Assembly (NCBI GenBank): GCA_030634675.1
Contig: DAOWAH010000135.1
Span: 1 to 5,394, forward strand
DNA length: 5,394 bases
Source of the DNA: Fidelibacterota bacterium
Lineage (GTDB): Bacteria > Marinisomatota > Marinisomatia > Marinisomatales > TCS56
Direction: 5' to 3'
The notes beneath the pieces were generated by a model that worked only from the letters and a program-made list of their open reading frames with translations, searched no databases and was not told where the DNA came from. Each line of letters begins with the position of its first letter. The first letter of the stretch is position 1. The translations under genes and the position numbers were made by a program. Below, one piece after another: positions 1 to 5,394 of this stretch.

Positions 1-393
1 CCCGCCATTGAACAGCAGGAAAGTATTGGCACTGTCAGCCAGAGTCCTGACATCGTAACAGGTGTCATTAGGCAACGTATAAGCGTTGGCACCGGTCAGT
101 GTGCGAACATAGTCATCCAGGATCAGAATTGAATCCGTATCCACCGATGCCACTGTGTCTTTTGTGCCATTCGCAAAATGGGCGATTATGAATTGCTGAG
201 TATCAAGACGGGTGAAAGTTGCCGTCCCGATAGAAATCGCTACAGAATCCCTAAGTTCCAAGGCGCTAGCGGCAGCGGCATCAAGCTCGGTCATTTCGAA
301 TGTCTCGTCCTCGAAATCCTCACAATTGTAAAACATCAGTGCCGCGACTAAAATTCCTGACAGCGACAATATTTTCAAATATTTACGTTTCAT
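1..393 (-). CDS. Probable surface lipoprotein (3' end cut by window edge)
   Basis: The open frame runs from an ATG at 393 to the left edge, giving the first 131 residues with no stop. The start is supported by AGGAG eight bases upstream. The N-terminus is a lipoprotein-like signal: basic MKRKYLK, hydrophobic core ILSLSGILVAALMF, then Cys24. The residues before the cysteine are FYN, so the -1 position is Asn instead of the usual Gly, Ala or Ser, which makes the lipobox imperfect. Cys24 is followed by EDFEDE, an acidic run like the lipoprotein export signal that sends Bacteroidota lipoproteins to the outside of the outer membrane. A short Ala-rich stretch (about 37-42) follows, then beta-prone sequence with alternating Thr, Asp and hydrophobic residues (SILILDDYVRTL, TFLLFNGG). 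I recognise no domain. It lies 29 bases after the preceding gene and is presumably co-transcribed, so a surface partner of the receptor is a reasonable guess. If signal peptidase II does not cut at Cys24, it would be a membrane-anchored or secreted protein instead. Confidence 0.85.
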   Translation of the reverse strand, partial: MKRKYLKILSLSGILVAALMFYNCEDFEDETFEMTELDAAAASALELRDSVAISIGTATFTRLDTQQFIIAHFANGTKDTVASVDTDSILILDDYVRTLTGANAYTLPNDTCYDVRTLADSANTFLLFNGG

Positions 394-401
394 ATCAATG
401 A

Positions 402-406
402 CTCCT
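402..406 (-). promoter_or_regulatory. Ribosome binding site of the lipoprotein gene
   Basis: AGGAG on the minus strand, eight bases before the ATG at 393. It lies in the 29-base gap after the preceding gene's TAA stop (425-423). The gap is too short for a convincing promoter or terminator, so the lipoprotein is most likely read from the same transcript as the two genes upstream. Confidence 0.75.
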
Positions 407-422
407 GTTAGTGTCAATGCAC

Positions 423-2672
423 TTATCTGATTACGACAAATTTCTTAATTACACTTTCACCCTTGCGGATCAACAGATCGCCTGTTGTCAGATCCACAAT
501 ATCTTCGGGAACGTAAAAAGTTACGATATAGATGCCGCTGACTATGATCTGCCGGGAAGAGGTCAGCAGATCCCAGCGAAAATCACCACTGCCTTCGTGT
601 AAATCGGAATAGATCAGGTCGCCCCGCTCGGTGAAGATTTTAATCTCGCAGATTTCCGGTAAATTGAGAAACATCACCCGGTTCGGTTCACCGACATACT
701 GCAGAACATTATTCCTGACATTGAAGGGATTTGGAACAATTCGGATCCTGTTCAGCGTTAATTCCGGTGGTTTTTTCAATGAGGCCGGTTTATTAGTCTT
801 GGTATAGAACAGACTGCTGCGCAGGGGTACGCCGGGTTGAATGGTATTGACTGAACCATCATCGTAAGACACAATGTAATAATAATAACTTTGACCGCGG
901 GCGGCACTCATATCGGCATATTCATGGACCAGGTTACCATCGCTTAGATTGCAATCAAATATTTCGTAATAGTTTGAATCAGGTTCCCCCAGAGCACGGT
1001 AGATCTTATAACCTTCGAAACGTGACGCTGAAGTTGCATTATCAGTCCAGGTCAGAAGAATCCGGTTACCCTGTGATTCGATCGTAAATTCATTCGGCGG
1101 TTCCGGTGGTTCCTGGTCACCCAGTGATAGACTGTCGCTATAAAGCTTAATCAACCGGCGAAATGACTGTACCAGGGAATCTTTACCGGTAAAAACCCAA
1201 CTATCTTTGTACATATCATGATCATCGGTGGTTGAACCATCAGGCATTTCCATTGTAACATTAACGCCATTCATGGAATCGAACCATTTACCGCCGATTT
1301 CTATATTCTGCTTCCGGCTTAAGCCATTAGCCGCCTCACCCAGCACGATCCGGACACTCTGACCCGGTTCCAGCCGGTACGGCCCGAAACTAATAGTCTG
1401 ACACTGGCCGCCACCGCCTAATTCCGGAAAACCATCACCAATCTGTTCCGCGTGGCTAAAAGGTTGATGACCCAGGCCATTATTAGATACAACCCGGAGA
1501 TATTCATCCTCCATCCGGGAAGCACTGAATTGATCATTATTGGTCGTCGCCTGATCATTGGACTCGAGATTCAGGGCAACCGAAGGCTGGTAAATACCGT
1601 CTGTGTTATCGGTCGCTGACTTATCGGCATGAATCGTTACCACTCCGGTAAACTGGGAGGCTCCCAGTCGTCCGTCCGGTGAATAACCCAGCCAGTTGGG
1701 AGACCCGATATTATCATGGGACAAATCGGGATGCCTGCCCTGCCAGGAATAAAAACAACGCATGATTTTACCGCTATCATCGAATTCATCCACGGCTATT
1801 GTCGTATTAGGGAAGAGGGGGGTCGTCTTGGGCAAATCGGGTGTTTCACCTAGCACGTCATTCATAGTGTTTATACCCCAGCGGGTATCATTCGGCATGC
1901 CCCAGCCCATATACCCGCTCCAGGAAGTTGCTTTACTATCGCTACCTTGGGTGGTGCCTTCTCCGCACACCGCATTTCGGTACTGCCAGTGAAAATAGAC
2001 GCCATCCAGTGTCTGATTGTGGACACCTGAGCCATCCTTATTCCAAATACCGGTATTAGTGAAAGTATAGTCCACGATGAAAAAATTATCATGATACTGC
2101 TGGCTGTAACCATAGATCCTGCGGTGCATGGTAATCCCGGTTGATGAATTGACGGTATTGACTAGAATCCGGTCCGCAACCAGGTCAGGGTCAAATTCAT
2201 CCACCTGATCCTTGAAATCAAGGTCCGAAGCTGCCTCGCCATCCACTACTACGGCGGGAGCTTTAAAGCGTCCCAGCATATAGAATTCAGCCGGCATAAA
2301 TTCATTCAATTCAATCGAAGCCCTGGGGCGTGGTCCTACATGGGCAACCTTATAGGAGTAGGTAGTTCCAGCCAGGGGATCATCATAATCCTGCAAGGCG
2401 ATAAAAAAACCACGGGCAGCTTGCATATCCTGATGGGGATAAAAGGCCGGCCAGCGGAAGCCCCACTGCTGTTCTGCACCATAATCCTCTTCCGGCTCAC
2501 TGCCATGGGATTGATAGAAATTATGTAATGAACCAACTGATATCCAGCGAACGTCCGCGGCAAAGGCTGTTTGAAAAGCGAAAATCAAGGTGAATATCAG
2601 CAGGATTCCGGTGAATTTAACTAACTGCAAATTCTTCACTCCATTGTTCATAATATTTCCTATGGTTAACAT
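423..2672 (-). CDS. Secreted protein with Fn3 and C-terminal FlgD/T9SS-like domain
   Basis: Exported protein of 749 residues with no function I can name. I chose the ATG at 2672 because GAGGGGAG lies six bases before it; an in-frame ATG at 2699 overlaps the receptor's last codons and lacks a ribosome binding site, and an ATG at 2651 with a weaker AGGA is possible. Residues 1-38 form a signal peptide (hydrophobic core about 20-33, cleavage likely at AFA|AD). Residues 39 to about 520 are an unassigned, aromatic- and Asp-rich region with landmarks WGFRWPAFYP (70-79), FFIVDYTFTNTG (197-208) and FGPYRLEPGQSVRIVL (429-444). An EPPEPP linker (521-526) leads to a fibronectin type III domain (about 527-611; LLTW with W542, YKIYR, YYYYIVSYDDG). 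The tail (about 640-749) has PNPF at 647-650, GSGDFRWDLL at 694-703, SGIY at 712-715 and ends KKFVVIR, resembling FlgD-Ig/T9SS C-terminal domains of FCB bacteria. Five cysteines remain in the mature form. It likely works at the cell surface with the upstream receptor (inference from context). Confidence 0.93.
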   Translation of the reverse strand: MLTIGNIMNNGVKNLQLVKFTGILLIFTLIFAFQTAFAADVRWISVGSLHNFYQSHGSEPEEDYGAEQQWGFRWPAFYPHQDMQAARGFFIALQDYDDPLAGTTYSYKVAHVGPRPRASIELNEFMPAEFYMLGRFKAPAVVVDGEAASDLDFKDQVDEFDPDLVADRILVNTVNSSTGITMHRRIYGYSQQYHDNFFIVDYTFTNTGIWNKDGSGVHNQTLDGVYFHWQYRNAVCGEGTTQGSDSKATSWSGYMGWGMPNDTRWGINTMNDVLGETPDLPKTTPLFPNTTIAVDEFDDSGKIMRCFYSWQGRHPDLSHDNIGSPNWLGYSPDGRLGASQFTGVVTIHADKSATDNTDGIYQPSVALNLESNDQATTNNDQFSASRMEDEYLRVVSNNGLGHQPFSHAEQIGDGFPELGGGGQCQTISFGPYRLEPGQSVRIVLGEAANGLSRKQNIEIGGKWFDSMNGVNVTMEMPDGSTTDDHDMYKDSWVFTGKDSLVQSFRRLIKLYSDSLSLGDQEPPEPPNEFTIESQGNRILLTWTDNATSASRFEGYKIYRALGEPDSNYYEIFDCNLSDGNLVHEYADMSAARGQSYYYYIVSYDDGSVNTIQPGVPLRSSLFYTKTNKPASLKKPPELTLNRIRIVPNPFNVRNNVLQYVGEPNRVMFLNLPEICEIKIFTERGDLIYSDLHEGSGDFRWDLLTSSRQIIVSGIYIVTFYVPEDIVDLTTGDLLIRKGESVIKKFVVIR

Positions 2673-2678
2673 GTTTAA

Positions 2679-2686
2679 CTCCCCTC
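2679..2686 (-). promoter_or_regulatory. Ribosome binding site of the Fn3 secreted protein gene
   Basis: Read on the minus strand the bases are GAGGGGAG, followed by TTAAAC and then ATG at 2672. This purine-rich site starts three bases after the receptor's TAG stop (2691-2689). It decides the start in favour of 2672 over the ATG at 2699, which has no comparable site. The position right behind the upstream stop codon suggests translational coupling with the receptor gene. Confidence 0.75.
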
Positions 2687-2688
2687 GC

Positions 2689-5394
2689 CTACAATTCATA
2701 GGACAAGCGAATTCCGAAATAGAAATCCCTGGGGTTCAGGAACAAAAACGATAAATTGTTGGGATTGTCGATATAGGCTTTGTCATCCAGCAATCTATTG
2801 ATCCGGGAACTGCCGACGGTCTCCCAGCCAGCGTTATCAGCATATTGCATCCATTCATCTTTAGCACCGACGTAGTAGATCACCAAAGGATCGCCGACCA
2901 CATTAGCTGTATCGGCGATATAGATCATCGGCTGGAAGTCAACGCTTTTCTTCCGGTAATCACCCATCCGATCGCTCCCGGTAATATGATTCTGCCCGAT
3001 CTCTTCATAGACCTTAGCCGGGAAATGCAATGATCCTGCATAATCATCGCGGTCGGTAACCGTCATTACGCGATCGCCATAGCCGGTCGTACTGAAATGT
3101 TTGAAATTAAACAGATTATATACTTCACAGATTAGGGTTGCCGTAAGTTTATCAATTTTATAGGCCTTGGTCATTTTCAAGTTGACGGTATAAGTTTCGC
3201 GGTAACGCATGTTGTTGGTAATACCAACATTATTCTTGACTGTATAGTAGGCTCCGGCCTTCCAATAGCCGGTAAATGATGTTTTCCAGCCACCAAGCGC
3301 CTGATTCAGCATCAGTGAGGATGATAGCCGACTGGGCGTGTGGAGCGTCAGGTTATAATTGATCCTGGGCCGGGGCAGCAGTTTGGACTGTTTTTGGGTA
3401 CTATAAGCCGTCTTCAAATAATTGCGCTGTTCTCCGGAATCCTGATTCCATTCCCGAATACCAAAATAACCCGAAGAATACACCGAATAAGTATAGTTCA
3501 CAAAACCGGTCAGCCAGGTTCCGCGCTGTTTCCGCAATTCCAATTCCAAACCTCGGATATCTTGATAGAAGATATTTGAGTAAACATCATAGTCAATCGA
3601 ACCACCGATATAACTGATCCGCGCCGCCTGATCGGACTTGTCCTTGTAATAGCCGGCCAGGTGAATTAGGTACTTATCAAATAAAGCTTGATCGTAACCC
3701 AATTCATAACCGACTGTTTTTTCCATCGGCAGATTGGGATCACCGATCCTCTGCACATCACCAGCGGGCGACCTTCTTACTCCAAATATGAAGTCAGGAT
3801 CGAATTTCTGGCGCATATGTCCATAATTGAAGTAGAATTTCGAATTTTCAGTAATGGGGTGTGAAATACCAACCCGGGGCATCAATGTTAAACTGCCATC
3901 GATGGCCTCGGTCGGGAAAGTATCTTCCAAATCATTGGAATACTGGGAGGAATAAAAAGCCGCATCGTAAATATTCAGATCATACCATTCACCATTGGGA
4001 TTCACATATTCAGCTCGCAAACCCAGGGTGGCAATCCAGCCTTTGAATTCAATTTTATCCTGAATAAAAACATCGATCTGGTAGGGATTTCTTTCCCATT
4101 TTGTCCAGGGCCGGCCGGCTGGTAGATCAGGATTGATGGCGCCATAATTCATTTTAAAGACCCAATAGCTGAAATTCACCCCGATTTTAACTTGGTTATG
4201 ACGATTGATCTGATTGGTAAGATCCACCTTGAATTTCAGGTGTGATGTGATGGTCGAGTCCCGGGCATTACTCTTGGCGCCCATCATGAAACCATCGATA
4301 CTTTTTGAAGCCAGGCTGGTCTCAAACCCGTAGGGGGCTTCATCAACCAGGTAAATAGCATCACCCGGTAAAATATCATACCGCGCTTCCCTATCTCGTT
4401 CTTCCATCGGGCGGGTGAAATATTCGGTAGATGCGTACTCGACGCTACTTTCAACGAATGCTTTAGCACTGAGCATATTGGTCATTTTAAGTGAATACAT
4501 CCGGTTGGATATATCCATCAAACACCAGTAGGACGGGTGAAATACTTTACTGCGTTCCTGCGTCATAGCCCCAAAAGCGTCGGCTACACTCCAAATCGAT
4601 TTGAAAAAAGTGGGACCACCAATTTCGTCGGCGTTGGTCGTTTCGGTTTCTTTAATAAAACTTGAGAAGGTCAACTGGGTATTTGCTGATATATCAGAAG
4701 TAATTTGAGTGGTCATGGACCATTCCTTGTACCGATCGCGGGAGAACGGCACCAGGTACATACTCTGCTGCCCGCGATAAGCGCTGTAAAATCTAAGGTT
4801 GCCCAATTCCTTGCTGACGACTGGGAACGGGCCGCCAAAACCAATATCAATATCATAATCCGGTTCAGTGATATCACCCTGCCGGCGGTGTTCCCACAGG
4901 AATAACCGTTGTGCTCCAGTCGGCGACAGATCATTTGTGGGATCGTTATCACTCAGCAGCCGCTCAGATACGGTATTCCAGCCTTCAAATGAAGGATATT
5001 GCTTTTGCATATATTTATCCCAGGTACCATTTGCAGTACCAGCCCAGCAGACATCATTATCCAAATATGGCTTGAGGTAATAGGAGTCCGGATCGTAGGG
5101 TGAAATTCCAAAATGTTTGGCGGCAGCCGGACTGTAGCGGTAATTAATATTAAGGTTATATTTATTAGCACTTCCTTTTTTAGTGACGACATTAATTATA
5201 CCGGACTGGAGATCACTGTATTCGGCATTGAAACCACCGGATTGAATCATGATTTCCTGTACCGAACTGAGGGGGATTCCGGAAATTGGTTCGCCGGTCC
5301 GGTCGTCTTTTAACCCAATGCCGTCCAACATCAGAGCCAACTCATCTTCACCACCCGGGCCACCACCCTGGCGGACTTTCATATTCTCAACACC
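2689..5394 (-). CDS. TonB-dependent outer-membrane receptor (5' end cut by window edge)
   Basis: Outer-membrane beta-barrel receptor that takes up a ligand with energy from the TonB-ExbB-ExbD complex; the substrate is unknown. The frame is open to the right edge, giving 901 residues (numbered from position 5394) and a TAG stop at 2691-2689. The ATG at 5382 lies inside the plug, so it is not the real start. Residues 1-74 are the second half of the plug: an MKVRQGGGPGGEDE stretch in place of the usual VRGGR-type motif, LDGIG at 23-27, and GGFNAEYSDLQSGIINVVTKKG-type residues at 53-74 (quoted here only as a motif class). The rest is barrel: alternating aromatic strands such as GNLRFYSAYRG near 198, a DEAPYGF loop motif at 351-357, the YNLFN motif typical of late strands at 759-763, and a last strand FYFGIRLSYEL. 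The missing N-terminus should hold a signal peptide and probably a carboxypeptidase-regulatory-like domain, as in FCB relatives. First visible gene of the cluster; the next gene follows after 16 bases. Family very sure, ligand unknown. Confidence 0.95.
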   Translation of the reverse strand, partial: GVENMKVRQGGGPGGEDELALMLDGIGLKDDRTGEPISGIPLSSVQEIMIQSGGFNAEYSDLQSGIINVVTKKGSANKYNLNINYRYSPAAAKHFGISPYDPDSYYLKPYLDNDVCWAGTANGTWDKYMQKQYPSFEGWNTVSERLLSDNDPTNDLSPTGAQRLFLWEHRRQGDITEPDYDIDIGFGGPFPVVSKELGNLRFYSAYRGQQSMYLVPFSRDRYKEWSMTTQITSDISANTQLTFSSFIKETETTNADEIGGPTFFKSIWSVADAFGAMTQERSKVFHPSYWCLMDISNRMYSLKMTNMLSAKAFVESSVEYASTEYFTRPMEERDREARYDILPGDAIYLVDEAPYGFETSLASKSIDGFMMGAKSNARDSTITSHLKFKVDLTNQINRHNQVKIGVNFSYWVFKMNYGAINPDLPAGRPWTKWERNPYQIDVFIQDKIEFKGWIATLGLRAEYVNPNGEWYDLNIYDAAFYSSQYSNDLEDTFPTEAIDGSLTLMPRVGISHPITENSKFYFNYGHMRQKFDPDFIFGVRRSPAGDVQRIGDPNLPMEKTVGYELGYDQALFDKYLIHLAGYYKDKSDQAARISYIGGSIDYDVYSNIFYQDIRGLELELRKQRGTWLTGFVNYTYSVYSSGYFGIREWNQDSGEQRNYLKTAYSTQKQSKLLPRPRINYNLTLHTPSRLSSSLMLNQALGGWKTSFTGYWKAGAYYTVKNNVGITNNMRYRETYTVNLKMTKAYKIDKLTATLICEVYNLFNFKHFSTTGYGDRVMTVTDRDDYAGSLHFPAKVYEEIGQNHITGSDRMGDYRKKSVDFQPMIYIADTANVVGDPLVIYYVGAKDEWMQYADNAGWETVGSSRINRLLDDKAYIDNPNNLSFLFLNPRDFYFGIRLSYEL

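Noticed and set aside
394..422. Short repeat CATTGA and a four-base inverted repeat (TGAC/GTCA) around the lipoprotein's ribosome binding site
   Set aside because: Stem and repeat are too short to be more than chance in a 29-base gap, so no regulatory element is claimed.
411..602. Plus-strand open frame of 63 codons near the left end
   Set aside because: It lies almost wholly inside the antisense of the secreted protein's conserved C-terminal domain, has no convincing ribosome binding site and encodes nothing recognisable.
4105..4122. GC-rich near-palindrome CCAGGGCCGGCCGGCTGG
   Set aside because: It lies in the receptor coding region and encodes the Pro-Ala-Gly-Arg-Pro-Trp stretch. It has no U-tract and no gene end nearby, so neither a terminator nor an operator is supported.
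1762..5313. Other plus-strand and alternative-frame minus-strand open frames of 60-80 codons (for example 1762-1992, 2845-3033, 3340-3579, 4713-4952, 5113-5313)
   Set aside because: All are shadows of the two long genes, whose translations show clear family motifs throughout. None has a protein-like composition or a good start context.
5380..5382. ATG as a possible true start of the receptor
   Set aside because: The frame stays open to the window edge, and this Met lies within the plug domain just before the LDG motif. The signal peptide and the first half of the plug must lie upstream, outside the window.

Overview
This window is a fragment of a compact, all-minus-strand gene cluster from a Gram-negative bacterium. 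Nearly every base is coding: three consecutive genes are read from right to left, separated by about 16 and 29 bases. I see no internal promoter, terminator, RNA gene, mobile element or CRISPR array. Both window edges cut through a gene: the first gene of the series lacks its 5' end and the last lacks its 3' end.

Layout in transcription order: (1) 5394-2689, a TonB-dependent outer-membrane receptor lacking its N-terminus (signal peptide, probable carboxypeptidase-regulatory-like domain and first part of the plug). (2) 2672-423, a secreted protein of about 749 residues: signal peptide, a large N-terminal region that I cannot name, one fibronectin type III domain, and a C-terminal beta domain of the FlgD-Ig / T9SS-sorting type that begins with a PNPF motif. 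(3) 393-1, the first 131 residues of a probable lipoprotein with an acidic stretch right after its cysteine.

The organism is most likely a member of the FCB superphylum (Bacteroidota, Ignavibacteria, Calditrichota, Marinimicrobia, KSB1, Zixibacteria or relatives). The reasons are the receptor's GGFNAEY...SGIINVVTKKG plug ending, the PNPF...SGIY...KKFVVIR tail of the second protein, and the acidic lipoprotein signal. The phylum cannot be fixed from this window, and base composition looks balanced and uniform across the genes.

Inferred joint role: the receptor imports an unknown ligand across the outer membrane using TonB energy. The secreted multidomain protein and the lipoprotein are made from the same transcript and probably act at the cell surface or in the periplasm with it, broadly analogous to SusC/SusD-type systems. 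No SusD-like protein is visible here. No ligand can be deduced. The novelty lies mainly in the uncharacterised second and third proteins; nothing here shows a clearly new system.
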